Positions 39,430-48,777 of a stretch of DNA of 62,777 nucleotides are shown piece after piece (position 1 is the stretch's first letter; each line of letters begins with the position of its first letter). The notes under the pieces are model-generated. The model searched no databases. It was not told where the DNA came from and saw only the letters and a program-made list of their open reading frames with translations. This DNA is from an uncultured Burkholderiales bacterium (GTDB taxonomy: Bacteria > Pseudomonadota > Gammaproteobacteria > Burkholderiales > Casimicrobiaceae): NCBI GenBank assembly GCA_937944385.1, contig CALDYQ010000010.1:1-62777 (forward strand), read 5' to 3'. Position numbers and translations under genes: made by a program.

Positions 39430-40677
39430 TCATGCGACCGGCAACACGAGCCTGAAGGTCGATCCATGCCCGAGCGTGCTCTCGATCTCGAGTTGGCCGC
39501 GGTGCCGCTGTACGACGTGCTTGACGATCGCCAAGCCGAGGCCCGTGCCCCCGGTTTCGCGTGACCGGGAGCGGTCCACGCGATAGAACCGCTCGGTGAG
39601 CCGGGGGATGTGTTCTGCCGCAATGCCGATACCACTGTCCCTGACTTCCACCACGACCCGCGGCGGGCTCTCCTCGGTTCGCCCGAGGCGCACGGCGATC
39701 GTCCCGCCGGCAGGCGTGTAGCGCACGGCGTTCGTGAGCAAGTTGCCGATCGCCGAGCGCAGCTCCGAGGCGCTGCCGCGTACGGTGGCGGGCTCGATCT
39801 CTGCGCTGAAGCGATGGGCTTGGGCCGACAGCGCCTGGGCATCGGCCAAGGCATCGCGCACGATCGGGGCCAGTTCGACTGTCGCGCTTTCGATCGGTAC
39901 CTGGTCGTTCTCGAGACGCGCGAGGGTGAGTAAATCCTCAACCAGACGGCGCATGTTGCCGGTCTGCGTGGCGATCGTTGCCAGGTAGCGGTTGCGGTCG
40001 GCCTCGGTCAGCGGCAGATCGGTCAGTGTCTCGATCAGACCGCTTACTACCGTCAGCGGCGTGCGCAGTTCATGCGAAACATTGGCCACGAAGTCACGCC
40101 GCATCCGATCGAGCCGCTCACGCTCGGTGACATCGCGCGTGAGGAGCAGCCGGTCACCGTTCTCGGAGGGCTCGAGATGAAAGGCAAAGGTTCGACCGTT
40201 CTGCGTCACGACGGGCGCGGGCAAGTCCGGATCGGCCAGATAGGCGAGCACCTCGGGCGCACGGATCAGCTGGTTGATGGGGCGGCCCATGTCGCGGAAC
40301 GCGTCGAGCTCGTGCATCTCGAGCGCTGCACGGTTGCACCAGACGATGCGACTGTCCCGGTCGAGCAGGAACAGACCGTCGGGAATCGCATTCGTGATCT
40401 GACGGCGCTGCGCAATCTCGGCGTCGCGCGCCTTGATGCCTTCCTCCCCGACCTTCAGGCGTTCCCGAATGCGGGCAACGTTTTCGGCGAAGGGGCGGTT
40501 GCGCGCGACCGGGTCACGCAGCAGGTCGATCACGCTCGCACGCGCGTTGCGCCAGAGCGTGTGGCTGACGATGGCAGCGACCGCGAGCCCGATGGCGGTG
40601 AGCCACGGCGTGAGCCACCAGCCCAGGGCGAACAGAAGGAGCAGGCCGAGGGCGAGCGCAGCGGTAGGGTATGACAT
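39430..40677 (-). CDS. phoR: Phosphate regulon sensor histidine kinase PhoR
   Basis: A 415-aa inner-membrane sensor kinase. Two membrane segments at the N-terminus (about 5-22, 25-42) lack a large periplasmic domain, as in PhoR. A PAS domain (about 92-185) follows, then the HisKA domain with His202 (VSHELRTPL) and an ATPase domain with N-, G1- and G2-boxes (NLLTNAVRYT, DSGIGI, GTGLGLAIV). It would phosphorylate PhoB when phosphate is low. It lies 53 nt downstream of phoB. No pst-phoU or ppk gene is in the window. Confidence 0.95.
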   Translation of the reverse strand: MSYPTAALALGLLLLFALGWWLTPWLTAIGLAVAAIVSHTLWRNARASVIDLLRDPVARNRPFAENVARIRERLKVGEEGIKARDAEIAQRRQITNAIPDGLFLLDRDSRIVWCNRAALEMHELDAFRDMGRPINQLIRAPEVLAYLADPDLPAPVVTQNGRTFAFHLEPSENGDRLLLTRDVTERERLDRMRRDFVANVSHELRTPLTVVSGLIETLTDLPLTEADRNRYLATIATQTGNMRRLVEDLLTLARLENDQVPIESATVELAPIVRDALADAQALSAQAHRFSAEIEPATVRGSASELRSAIGNLLTNAVRYTPAGGTIAVRLGRTEESPPRVVVEVRDSGIGIAAEHIPRLTERFYRVDRSRSRETGGTGLGLAIVKHVVQRHRGQLEIESTLGHGSTFRLVLPVA

Positions 40678-40730
40678 GCGCTCAATCTAGTGGGGCGTCG
40701 CGCGGAAAGCCGTAGAAGGCTGAGTCTCGC

Positions 40731-41417
40731 TCAGTACTTGCGGAGACGGTAACCGCCGCCGCGCACCGTCTCGATCATCGTGTCGAGACCGGCCGGCTCG
40801 AGCGCCACACGCAGCCGTCGCACATGGACATCGACTGTGCGCTCCTCGATGAACACATGGTCACCCCAGACGCCATCGAGCAGCGCCTGCCGCGTGAGCA
40901 CGCGGTCGGGACGGGCGAGCAGGAAACGCAGGAGGCGGAATTCGGTCGGTCCCACCTTGAGTTCCTTGCCATGACCGGTGACGCGGTGCGCGATCGGGTC
41001 GAGCGACAGCGGACCGACCGAGAGCACCTGATCGCTCGTCTCCGGCGCGGCACGTCGCAGTAGCGCCTTGATCCGCGCGACCAGCTCCCTGGTCGAGAAC
41101 GGCTTGGTGAGGTAGTCATCCACGCCGGTCTCGAAACCGCGTACCTTGTCGTCTTCTTCGGCACGCGCCGTGAGCATGAGGATCGGCACGTCGCGTGTGC
41201 GCTCGTCGCGCCGGAGCTCGCGCGCGAAGTCGATGCCCGGCTTGTCGGGCAACATCCAGTCGAGCACGATTAGATCGGGCAACTTTTCATCGACGATGTC
41301 GCGTGCGTCGAGTACAGCATGCACGACCTGCGGGGCGAGGCCGGCGTGCGTGCAGTGCAGCGAGACCAGTTCAGCAATGGCGGGTTCGTCTTCGACGATC
41401 AGGATGGAGGCAGGCAT
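40731..41417 (-). CDS. phoB: Phosphate regulon response regulator PhoB
   Basis: A 228-aa OmpR-family regulator. The receiver domain (1-120) has phosphoacceptor Asp53 (LIVLDWMLP) and Lys in LTKPFSTRELVARIKALLRR. The winged-helix domain (about 130-228) has EFRLLRFLLARPDRVLTR and DVHVRRLRVALE. It should bind Pho boxes as a phosphorylated dimer. A Pho-box-like direct repeat lies just upstream of its start (41427-41455), in line with autoregulation. Upstream of phoR. Confidence 0.96.
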   Translation of the reverse strand: MPASILIVEDEPAIAELVSLHCTHAGLAPQVVHAVLDARDIVDEKLPDLIVLDWMLPDKPGIDFARELRRDERTRDVPILMLTARAEEDDKVRGFETGVDDYLTKPFSTRELVARIKALLRRAAPETSDQVLSVGPLSLDPIAHRVTGHGKELKVGPTEFRLLRFLLARPDRVLTRQALLDGVWGDHVFIEERTVDVHVRRLRVALEPAGLDTMIETVRGGGYRLRKY

Positions 41418-41426
41418 GATACTTTT

Positions 41427-41455
41427 TTATGACGCCTTTGTTACGGGTTCATGAA
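41427..41455 (-). promoter_or_regulatory. Candidate Pho box upstream of phoB
   Basis: On the minus strand three 7-bp half-sites are spaced exactly 11 bp apart: TTCATGA (41449-41455), GTAACAA (41438-41444) and GTCATAA (41427-41433). The spacing and the GTCATAA/GTAACA-like units resemble the tandem PhoB sites (TGTCATA, 4-bp AT-rich spacer). It ends 10 nt before the phoB start codon, so it would overlap the promoter. Confidence 0.5.
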
Positions 41456-41502
41456 GACCGCTCCGTATCATCCGCGTCCGGCCCGTCACGTTGCAACCCG
41501 CC

Positions 41503-42543
41503 ATGGAACGCCGCCCGCTCTTTCACGCCCGCCTCGAAGTCTCGGTCATCGGTCTGGGCACCATGACTTGGGGCGAGCAGAACAGCGAGGCCGAGGCCCA
41601 CGCCCAACTTGACTGGGCGGTGGATCACGGGATCAATTTCGTCGATACGGCTGAGATGTATCCCGTGCCGCCGCGGGCCGAGACCGGTATGCGCACCGAG
41701 ACGATCCTCGGCCACTGGCTCGCCCGCCCCGGAAACCGGCAGAAGGTGGTGCTCGCGAGCAAGGTTGCAGGCCCCGGCCGCTATGGCTGGATTCGCAACG
41801 GTGAGACGCGTCTGACTCGGGCCAATATCATCGCCGCCTGCGACGGCTCGCTCCGGCGCCTGAGGACCGATGTGATCGACCTCTATCAGCTGCACTGGCC
41901 CGACCGAAACGTTGCCGCCTTCGGAACCTGGCAGTTCAATTCGGCAACCGAGCGCGACCACGTGCCGATCGCCGAGCAGATCGAGGCGCTGGAAACCCTG
42001 CGCCGCGCGGGCAAGATCCGCGGCTACGGGCTCTCGAATGAATCGACCTGGGGGCTCACCATGTTTTGCCGAGAAGCGGAGCGGCTCGGTGCCGCAAAGC
42101 CCGCCTCGATCCAGAATCCGTTCAGTCTGTTGAACCGTCACTTCGAGGGTGACCTCGCCGAGGCGAGCTACCGCGAGCAGGTGCCGCTTCTTGCCTACAG
42201 CCCGCTCGCGATGGGTGTCCTCACCGGCAAGTATGTGCGCGGCGCGATGCCCGCGGGCTCCCGCTTCCAGCGCTTCGCAGACTTCGGCGGCCGCTATCGA
42301 CGGCCCCTCGCCTTTCTCGCGGCCGAGGAATACGCATCGCTCGCTCGAAGGCACGGTCTTTCGCCCATCGCTCTTTCGCTCGCCTTCGTGATGAATCGGT
42401 GGTTCGTCGCCAGCGCACTGGTCGGCGCGACCTCGGTTGCGCAGCTCGAGGAGCAACGCCGCGCGCTCACGGTCAAGCTTTCGCCCGAGATCCTGGGCGA
42501 GATCGAAGCGATCAGCGCTCGCTATCTGCATCCGGCGGCATGA
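41503..42543 (+). CDS. Aldo/keto reductase, Tas-like
   Basis: A 346-aa NADPH-dependent oxidoreductase with a TIM barrel. The catalytic tetrad is Asp48, Tyr53, Lys87 and His131 (DTAEMY, LASKVAG, YQLHWPD). The LARPGNRQKVVLASK segment and the AFG.WQ loop match the Tas/YajO subgroup. ATG at 41503 was preferred over TTG at 41491. It is divergent from phoB. Substrate unknown. Confidence 0.92.
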   Translation: MERRPLFHARLEVSVIGLGTMTWGEQNSEAEAHAQLDWAVDHGINFVDTAEMYPVPPRAETGMRTETILGHWLARPGNRQKVVLASKVAGPGRYGWIRNGETRLTRANIIAACDGSLRRLRTDVIDLYQLHWPDRNVAAFGTWQFNSATERDHVPIAEQIEALETLRRAGKIRGYGLSNESTWGLTMFCREAERLGAAKPASIQNPFSLLNRHFEGDLAEASYREQVPLLAYSPLAMGVLTGKYVRGAMPAGSRFQRFADFGGRYRRPLAFLAAEEYASLARRHGLSPIALSLAFVMNRWFVASALVGATSVAQLEEQRRALTVKLSPEILGEIEAISARYLHPAA

Positions 42544-42968
42544 ACTCCTCGGACGGGGCTCGGTCGCTGATCGGCCGCCTTCGCACTCGATTGATTCGGC
42601 GTTTCCCTCGTCGTGGCTTGCCGGGCGGTTAGCCCATGCCGTATGGCCGGCCCGGACGAGGCCGGCGTGACCGCCGCGCAGCAGGCGCTCACCTGCGCTC
42701 GTGTCTTCGGGGTGCGCGCCTTGAGTGCCTTCGTGCGCGAAGGTGATGAAGCGGTCGGCTGCGATGCCCCGCGCGGCTTGGGCTTGTGCGAGCGCTTCGT
42801 CGCTCGTCGAGCACCGATCGGCGTAGCTGAAGGTGCGCCCGTTCACCCCGAAGGGCACGGCGCGCGTCCGCGTCGAAGGCGATCGGGACGGCCGCGTCGG
42901 CGTTTACGCTTGCTCCTGACCCCCGGGGACCAGGTTCAGCGGACCACGCGTCGGCGGCTCGCCCTCGC
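42544..42968. other. 425-nt gap without a confident gene
   Basis: Nothing convincing is coded here. Frames are open on both strands, but none shows a family I recognise. The plus-strand frames have Arg-rich, low-quality composition. On the minus strand a frame from 42858 reads PFGVNGRTFSYADR and is fairly balanced in composition, so it might be a decayed gene remnant, but it runs antisense into the reductase gene. A near-palindrome CCTGACCCCCGGGGACCAGG lies at 42915-42934, shortly after the yqeY stop. Confidence 0.5.
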
Positions 42969-43430
42969 TCAGCCCAGCGCCGCCTTTACGCGTGCCGAAA
43001 GCGCCGCCATGTCGGCCCGTCCGGCGAGCTTGCCCTTGACGATGGCCATCACCTTGCCCATCGCGGCGCCACCTTTTACGCCGGATGCGTGAACTTCGGC
43101 GACGGCGGCTTCGATCACCGCCGCGATCTCCGCCTCGTCTGCCTGAGCGGGGAGGTAGGCGCGAAGCACGTCGATCTCGGCCTGCTCCTTCGCGGCCAGC
43201 TCCGGCCGGTTGCCGGCTTGGTACTGCGCGATCGATTCCTTGCGTTGCTTGATGAGTTTCTCGACGACACCCACGATGTCCGGATCGGTCAGCGTAATCC
43301 GCTCGTCGACCTCGCGTTGCTTCAGGGCAGCGAGCAGCAGGCGGATCGTGCCAAGACGGGTGGCATCGCCCGCCTTCATGGCCGCCTTCATGTCATCGGT
43401 GATGGTCTGTTTGAGGCCGGCGGTGCTCAT
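42969..43430 (-). CDS. yqeY: GatB/YqeY domain protein
   Basis: A 153-aa protein of the YqeY family, related to the C-terminal tRNA-binding domain of GatB. It starts MSTAGLKQTITDDMKAAMK, then RLGTIRLLLAALKQREVDER, and ends with the GGAAMGKVMAIVKGKLAGRA domain. Function is unknown, but its place directly after rpsU is conserved in proteobacteria. dnaG and rpoD, which often follow, are not present downstream in this window. Confidence 0.95.
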   Translation of the reverse strand: MSTAGLKQTITDDMKAAMKAGDATRLGTIRLLLAALKQREVDERITLTDPDIVGVVEKLIKQRKESIAQYQAGNRPELAAKEQAEIDVLRAYLPAQADEAEIAAVIEAAVAEVHASGVKGGAAMGKVMAIVKGKLAGRADMAALSARVKAALG

Positions 43431-43492
43431 GGTGTGAAAGGTGCTGGCAGATGCGGACAGAAATCGGAATGCCGCCGAAGGAGCTCGGAGAG

Positions 43493-43524
43493 CCCGAAAA
43501 CGAAAACGGCTCCCGTGGGAGCCG
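43493..43524 (-). terminator. Intrinsic terminator after rpsU
   Basis: On the minus strand a perfect 8-bp stem CGGCTCCC-AC-GGGAGCCG (43507-43524) is followed by TTTTCGTTTTCGGG. It lies 33 nt after the rpsU stop and 63 nt before yqeY. It may reduce rather than abolish read-through into yqeY. Confidence 0.85.
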
Positions 43525-43557
43525 CGTGCAGAGCCCGGGGCCGGGATCGGCTGCGGA

Positions 43558-43767
43558 TCAGTAGAGCTTCGGCGGGAGCTGCATCGAGCGGAGGCGCTTG
43601 AAGTGCCGCTTGCAGGCGGCGGCGTGCTTGCGCTTCCTCTCGGCCGTTGGTTTCTCGTACGACTCGCGAGCGCGAAGCTCGGGGAGGAGGCCCGACTTTT
43701 CGATTGCCCGCTTGAAGCGGCGCATGGCGGCCTCGAAGGGCTCGTTTTCGCGAACTTTGATGATCAT
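43558..43767 (-). CDS. rpsU: 30S ribosomal protein S21
   Basis: A 69-aa basic ribosomal protein of the small subunit, important for translation initiation. The conserved start [20 protein letters not shown] and the [14 protein letters not shown] motif are intact, and it ends PPKLY. The leader contains GGCCAC-G-GTGGCC (43790-43802). It is divergent from tsaD and followed by an attenuator-like terminator and yqeY; this tsaD/rpsU-yqeY layout is conserved. Confidence 0.97.
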   Translation of the reverse strand: MIIKVRENEPFEAAMRRFKRAIEKSGLLPELRARESYEKPTAERKRKHAAACKRHFKRLRSMQLPPKLY

Positions 43768-43871
43768 GACGACGCTGTTGCGGAAAAGTGGCCACGGTGG
43801 CCTTCGTCATTACGACGGCGGGGCACCCGTGGACCCAAAAGGTTTTGGTGAGCCGAGTAATATAGCGGGAA

Positions 43872-45044
43872 ATGATGCGCGTGTCCAGTACCGACATGAA
43901 GCCGCGGTCCGCCGCGCCGCCGCGCGGCGCATCCGGTCGTCCGCGACTCGTACTCGGCATTGAATCGTCATGTGACGAGACGGGTGTAGCGGTGTTCGAT
44001 CCCGCCTTGGGCTGCGTGATCGCCGAGCGGCTTCACTCCCAGGTGGCCCGGCATGCGCCCTACGGCGGCGTCGTGCCCGAAATTGCGAGTCGGGACCATA
44101 TCCGATACGGGCTGCGGCTCGTCGCCGACACACTTGCAGCCTGCGGTGCAGCCCGGGACGACATCGCACTCATCGCCTACACCCAGGGTCCGGGGCTGGC
44201 GGGTGCCCTCCTGGTGGGCGCGCAGCTGGCCGCAGCGCTCGGGCTCGCGTGGTCCCGTCCCGTGCTCCCTGTGCATCACATGGAGGCGCATCTGCTCTCG
44301 CCACTCCTCGCCGAGACGCGCCCGAGCTTTCCGTTTCTCGCGCTGCTCGTCTCCGGCGGGCATACTCAGCTCCTCAGGGTGGATGCCATCGGCTCTTACA
44401 CCCTGCTGGGCGAAACGATAGACGACGCTGCCGGCGAGGCGTTCGACAAGACCGCCAAGCTGCTCGGGCTCGATTATCCGGGCGGGGCGCTTCTGTCGAA
44501 GCTCGCGGAAGCGGGACGTGCGGACGCCTTCGAGCTGCCGCGTCCGCTCATCCGCTCGGGCGATCTGAACTTTTCGTTTGCCGGTTTGAAGACGGCGGTG
44601 GCCAACGAGGTGCGGGCCCTGTGCGGCGTGGCGCTTCCGCGTCGGGGGGCGGTGTCGACCCCCGCGCCAACGCTGCCGCGGGATCACCCACGCCGCGCTG
44701 ATCTTGCCGCATCGATCGAGTCGGCGATCGTCGACGTGCTGGTCGCGAAGTGCGCCGCTGCGCTCGCTCGCGAAGGTCTCGACCAGGTGGTCGTGGCGGG
44801 TGGCGTGGGCGCCAATGCAAGGTTGCGCTCACGACTCGCCACGATGGCGGACGCGCGTGGGGCGCGCGTGTTCCATCCGCCGGTCGCGCTGTGCACCGAC
44901 AACGGGGCGATGATTGCGCATGTGGGCGCGTTGCGTGCGGCGGATGCTGGCTTCGATTACGCCGTGCGCGTGCGGCCCCGCTGGGACCTCTCCGCGCTCG
45001 CGCCGGTTCAGCCGGCGTCCGTAGCCGATGGATCGGCAGCTTGA
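43872..45044 (+). CDS. tsaD: tRNA N6-threonylcarbamoyladenosine transferase TsaD
   Basis: A 390-aa enzyme that, with TsaB, TsaC and TsaE, makes t6A37 in ANN-decoding tRNAs. The family fold starts [15 protein letters not shown] at about 27. The metal-binding HHMEAH motif gives His136 and His140, and SGGHTQLL and [13 protein letters not shown] follow. [12 protein letters not shown] is near residue 310. The first 25 residues are an Arg/Pro-rich extension; ATG 43872, 43875 or 43896 are all possible. The 3' end overlaps the convergent cca gene by 37 nt. Confidence 0.96.
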   Translation: MMRVSSTDMKPRSAAPPRGASGRPRLVLGIESSCDETGVAVFDPALGCVIAERLHSQVARHAPYGGVVPEIASRDHIRYGLRLVADTLAACGAARDDIALIAYTQGPGLAGALLVGAQLAAALGLAWSRPVLPVHHMEAHLLSPLLAETRPSFPFLALLVSGGHTQLLRVDAIGSYTLLGETIDDAAGEAFDKTAKLLGLDYPGGALLSKLAEAGRADAFELPRPLIRSGDLNFSFAGLKTAVANEVRALCGVALPRRGAVSTPAPTLPRDHPRRADLAASIESAIVDVLVAKCAAALAREGLDQVVVAGGVGANARLRSRLATMADARGARVFHPPVALCTDNGAMIAHVGALRAADAGFDYAVRVRPRWDLSALAPVQPASVADGSAA

Positions 45045-46315
45045 GCTGGGCGATCTGCGGCGAGGACGGCGCGGATGGCCTCGACACGGAGGCGCCGGAG
45101 CTCTTCGCGGATTCGGCGCTGCTGACCCTTGGCCGCCAACTGTTGGGCGATCCCTCCGGCATCGACAGATCGCATGGCCGCCGCAGCGCGTTCGGCGAGT
45201 GGGCGGGCAGTGAACTTCGGGCCTTCGGATTCGGGCCGGCCGACCGGACGGCGGGATTCGCAATCGGCCTGACACGCGTCGAGGACGGCGGCGAAGCGTT
45301 CGGGGCGACGCAGCACGTCGCAGCGATGGAGCACATCGTGGATGGTGGCCGGCCGCATTTCGTGCAAGCGACCGAGGTTGCCATGCTCGGCGGCCACCAA
45401 AGCGGCCAGCTCTGCCGCATCACGCGGCACACGCCAGCGTTCTGCAAGCGCCTTGGCCAGCCGGACGCTCCGCGCTTCGTGTGCGTGGTGCGCGGGCAGG
45501 ACATCGGCGGGCGTCTCGCCCTTCCCGAGGTCGTGCGTCAGCACGGCGAAGCAGGTTGCTAGGGGCCAGTGTCGCGCCGCTGCGTAGTCGATCGCCTGCA
45601 TCACGTGAATGCCGGTGTCGATTTCCGGGTGATAGTCGGCACGCTGCGGCACGCCCCAAAGCCGATCGATTTCCGGCGCCAGGCGGGCGAGCGCGCCGAC
45701 CGATCGGAGCACCTCGAAGAAACGCGACGGGCGCTCGGCGACGAGGGCACGCGCGACCTCATTCCAGACGCGTTCGGGGGGCAGTGTGGCCAGTTCCCCA
45801 GCGTCGACGATTCGGCGACATAGGATCTCGGTCTCGGGGGCGACGGTGAAGTCGGGGAAGCGGGCTGCAAAGCGTGCGAGACGCAGAACGCGAAGCGGGT
45901 CTTCGCTGAAGGCAGCGCTGACATGCCGGAGGATGCGCTGTTTCAGGTCGTCGAGCCCGCCCCAGGGATCGATCAGGGCACCTTGCGCGTCCCGGGCGAT
46001 GGCATTGATGGTCAGGTCCCGCCGCCGCAGGTCTTCCTCGAGTGTCACATCGGGTGCCGCATGCACCTGAAAACCGAGATATCCCGGTGCGACTTTTCGT
46101 TCGGTCCGGGCCAGGGCGTACTCTTCCCGCGTCTCTGGATGAAGAAACACCGGGAAGTCGCGCCCGACTTGCTGGAAGCCGCGCGCGCGCATGTCCTCGG
46201 GTGTGGCGCCGACCACCACCCAATCGCGATCACCCTCGGTTCGGCCAAGGAGCTGATCGCGAACGGCGCCACCGACGAGGTAGACGTCGAGCTCAGTGCT
46301 GGAGGGGACCGCCAT
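45008..46315 (-). CDS. cca: CCA-adding tRNA nucleotidyltransferase (multifunctional CCA protein)
   Basis: A 435-aa class II CCA enzyme that builds or repairs the 3' CCA end of tRNAs. The head domain has [14 protein letters not shown] and DRDWVVVG (metal Asp pair). The [11 protein letters not shown] motif and [11 protein letters not shown] follow. An HD phosphohydrolase domain with THDLGKG sits at about 250. The tail overlaps the convergent tsaD 3' end. The start overlaps rdgC by 23 nt. Confidence 0.95.
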   Translation of the reverse strand: MAVPSSTELDVYLVGGAVRDQLLGRTEGDRDWVVVGATPEDMRARGFQQVGRDFPVFLHPETREEYALARTERKVAPGYLGFQVHAAPDVTLEEDLRRRDLTINAIARDAQGALIDPWGGLDDLKQRILRHVSAAFSEDPLRVLRLARFAARFPDFTVAPETEILCRRIVDAGELATLPPERVWNEVARALVAERPSRFFEVLRSVGALARLAPEIDRLWGVPQRADYHPEIDTGIHVMQAIDYAAARHWPLATCFAVLTHDLGKGETPADVLPAHHAHEARSVRLAKALAERWRVPRDAAELAALVAAEHGNLGRLHEMRPATIHDVLHRCDVLRRPERFAAVLDACQADCESRRPVGRPESEGPKFTARPLAERAAAAMRSVDAGGIAQQLAAKGQQRRIREELRRLRVEAIRAVLAADRPAQAADPSATDAG

Positions 46316-47186
46316 GGGCGTCGATCAATTCATCGAGCAGCGGTGTGAGTTCTCCCGCGGCAAGCGTGGCGTTTGTGTCGAAGGCGTCGTCGTCGCGGTC
46401 GGTCGTCTCCTCGTCAGCGACGAGCTCGAGAAAGCGAATCCTCTTGAGGTGCAGGGCGTCGGTCAACACACAGGACACTCGCCCAGCGAAGGTGAGCCCG
46501 ACTTGCCTTGGCATTTTCCCGGCCTGGATGTGTCGGCGAACCTCATCGCTCTCGATGGAATGCCGCGTGTAACGCACGGTCGCCTGGGTCTCGTCGAGGG
46601 CACGCAGCTCGCATTCGCGGTCGAGCGCAAGGTTGCCTGGAAGGTCGAACGAGGTCAGCCATTCCGCCATGACTGCAGCGCTCGTGCGCTGAGTGGCGAG
46701 CGGAATCAGTTCCAGACCGTCGAAGGTGGCGAGCAGCAGAGCAACAGCCTCGTCGGCCGCCTTGGGGCTGCCCGCCTCAATCAGGACGCGTCGATCGGCA
46801 CGATCGATCCAGATGCGCCGGGAATCGACCTTGGTGAAGGCTCGAGGCAAGAGCTCCAGTCGTGTCTCCTCGCGGATATCGCGCCGATTTGAGCGGCTGC
46901 GCTTTCCGCCTGCCTGCTCGATTCGCTCCATGCGCTCCTTCGCAATGCGATTGACGACGCTCGCGGGCAGGAGCTTCGATTCGGTCTTGAGGCGGAGCCA
47001 GAGATGGCCAGCGACGACTTCGGCCAGCGCCTCATGCTCGTCTCCCCGCGGCGGTGCCCAGCCAAGCGTGCGCTCATCGTGCGCGCCGCAGGGCATGAAG
47101 CGCTTCTTCGCGAGTGCGGCCTCCAGTGCATCCGTGGCGTGCTCGAAGGGTGAAAGAAGCGTGTACGCGATGAGGCTCTTGAGCAC
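46293..47186 (-). CDS. rdgC: Recombination-associated protein RdgC
   Basis: A 297-aa DNA-binding protein that forms rings on duplex DNA and restrains RecA. Family features are [32 protein letters not shown], the MAEWLTS segment and the [12 protein letters not shown] region near the C-terminus. It begins at GTG with LKSLIAYTL, aligned with the usual FKNLQIYR start, so the N-terminus is likely complete. Divergent from the RraA-like gene and overlapping cca. Confidence 0.93.
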   Translation of the reverse strand: MLKSLIAYTLLSPFEHATDALEAALAKKRFMPCGAHDERTLGWAPPRGDEHEALAEVVAGHLWLRLKTESKLLPASVVNRIAKERMERIEQAGGKRSRSNRRDIREETRLELLPRAFTKVDSRRIWIDRADRRVLIEAGSPKAADEAVALLLATFDGLELIPLATQRTSAAVMAEWLTSFDLPGNLALDRECELRALDETQATVRYTRHSIESDEVRRHIQAGKMPRQVGLTFAGRVSCVLTDALHLKRIRFLELVADEETTDRDDDAFDTNATLAAGELTPLLDELIDAHGGPLQH

Positions 47187-47272
47187 GTGTCGGTAGTCGG
47201 CAGTCGAGGGGCGGGCGAAGATAACATGCGTGTGACAGGTGATTTGGCCGTGCGTGAGGAGGAGGTTCGGTC

Positions 47273-47773
47273 ATGCAGGACTTTGCAACCACCGATCTGT
47301 GCGACGCGAACGAGGACCGCATCGAGATCGGCGTGGTCCGCATCCTCACGCCAGGGATGCTCGCCTTCGGTCGGCGACGCCGATTCTTTGGCAAGGTGAC
47401 CACGCTCTCAGTCTTCGAGGACAACACGCTCGTGCGGGCGATGGTGGAGAAGCCCGGTCAGGGTCGTGTGCTCTTCGTCGACGGGGGCGGATCGCGCCGA
47501 GTGGCGCTGCTCGGCGGCAATTTGGCCGCGCTCGCCGCGCAGAACGGCTGGCAAGGCATCGTCATCAATGGCGCGGTACGCGACTCCGACGAGCTCGATG
47601 CCTGTGACATCGGCATTCGCGCATGGAGCGTGGTTCCGCTCCGCAGCAAGAAGCTCGGCGCAGGATCGGCGCATGTGACGCTCAGTCTTCAGGGGATAGA
47701 GGTGCGTCCCGAGGACTGGTGTTACGCCGACCGCGATGGCATCATCGTCTCCTCGACGCCGCTCTTGCCATGA
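47273..47773 (+). CDS. RraA-like protein (HMG/CHA-aldolase or RNase E regulator family)
   Basis: A 166-aa protein of the RraA family. The conserved block GGNLAALAAQNGWQGIVING and the RDSDEL motif are complete. Members are either 4-hydroxy-4-methyl-2-oxoglutarate/oxaloacetate aldolases or regulators of RNase E. The family acid-sugar motif is intact, so aldolase activity cannot be excluded. A strong GGAGGAGG site precedes the ATG. The stop overlaps the next gene as ATGA. Confidence 0.9.
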   Translation: MQDFATTDLCDANEDRIEIGVVRILTPGMLAFGRRRRFFGKVTTLSVFEDNTLVRAMVEKPGQGRVLFVDGGGSRRVALLGGNLAALAAQNGWQGIVINGAVRDSDELDACDIGIRAWSVVPLRSKKLGAGSAHVTLSLQGIEVRPEDWCYADRDGIIVSSTPLLP

Positions 47774-48648
47774 TTCCCTCGCCCCCGCGTGGTTTTCGGG
47801 TACCTGTCGCTGTCGGTGAGTCCGAGCGGGTCATGCATGTGCATGACTGGGGCGACGTCCGGACCGGTCACGTCGTGGTCTGTGTTCACGGCCTCACACG
47901 TAACGGTCGTGACTTCGACGTGCTTGCGGCAGCCCTTTCCGCGCACGCGCGCGTGCTGTGTCCGGACGTGCCCGGCCGAGGGATGAGCGACTGGCTCGGG
48001 CGAACGGAAGACTACGCAATCCCGGTTTATGCACGGTTCATGCTGGCCATGCTCGAGCACTGTGGCGTGACTCGGTGCGATTGGGTCGGCACGTCGATGG
48101 GCGGCCTGATCGGGTTGGCCATCGCCGCTCTCCCTCAGACGCCCGTTGCGCGTTTCGTGATCAATGACGTCGGGCCGGTAATCGAGCCCGAGGCGCTTGC
48201 ACGCATCGGTTCATACGTGGTCCGTCAGGAGGTGTTCTCAAGCTTTCCTGAGATCATCGCCGCGACGGCAGCAGCGCTTGCGCCGTTCGGCCCGCTAACC
48301 GAGGAACAGCGTCAACATCTGCTGATGACTTCGTACGAGCGTCGGGCAGATGGTCGCTGGCATTCGCGCATCGACCCGAAGGTCGGCGAGGCGTTTGTGG
48401 CGGCGTTGCAGGCGCCCGCGGTCGACTTGTGGCCGCTCTGGCATGCTGCAGCCACTCGGGGCGAGCGGACGCTGGTGCTTCGGGGCGAGCATTCCGACTT
48501 GCTTTCGCGTTCGACTGCCGAGGCGATGTTGGCGTCTGATGCGCAGGCTCGGCTGCTCGAAGTGCCCGATACGGGGCATGCCCCGATGTTGATGGATACA
48601 GCGACGGTCGAGGCGGTCGTGCAATTTCTAACCGAGGATCGTGGGTAA
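47770..48648 (+). CDS. Alpha/beta hydrolase
   Basis: A 292-aa alpha/beta-fold hydrolase. HGLTRNGRDFD (His40-Gly41) forms the oxyanion-side loop. The nucleophile elbow is GTSMGG with Ser109. The likely acid lies in LRGEHSDLL and the catalytic His in DTGHAPMLMD. The substrate is unknown. Overlap with the RraA-like gene suggests joint expression. It ends before a 129-nt convergent gap that has a 15-bp tandem duplication (48731-48760). Confidence 0.88.
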   Translation: MIPSPPRGFRVPVAVGESERVMHVHDWGDVRTGHVVVCVHGLTRNGRDFDVLAAALSAHARVLCPDVPGRGMSDWLGRTEDYAIPVYARFMLAMLEHCGVTRCDWVGTSMGGLIGLAIAALPQTPVARFVINDVGPVIEPEALARIGSYVVRQEVFSSFPEIIAATAAALAPFGPLTEEQRQHLLMTSYERRADGRWHSRIDPKVGEAFVAALQAPAVDLWPLWHAAATRGERTLVLRGEHSDLLSRSTAEAMLASDAQARLLEVPDTGHAPMLMDTATVEAVVQFLTEDRG

Positions 48649-48730
48649 AGGCGATCCGGCGCGCGTTGAAGCGGCGTCACAAAGCCGCTCGCAGCAAAAC
48701 GCTCGCAGCGGAAGACGGGTAGCGTCGCTT

Positions 48731-48760
48731 GTACGGGTGTGACGAGTACGGGTGTGACGA
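48731..48760. repeat. 15-bp perfect tandem duplication
   Basis: GTACGGGTGTGACGA is repeated exactly twice, back to back, in the gap between the convergent hydrolase and coq7 genes. The same gap contains a hairpin AGCGGC-GTCACAAA-GCCGCT (48670-48689 region) and a repeated CGCTCGCAGC. No gene is visible here. Confidence 0.85.
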
Positions 48761-48777
48761 CGCGCTGAGGTTGTAAT

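Noticed and set aside
42915-42934. Near-palindrome CCTGACCCCCGGGGACCAGG taken as an insertion-sequence end
   Set aside because: No partner inverted repeat, target duplication or transposase is visible nearby. It may be only part of a weak terminator.
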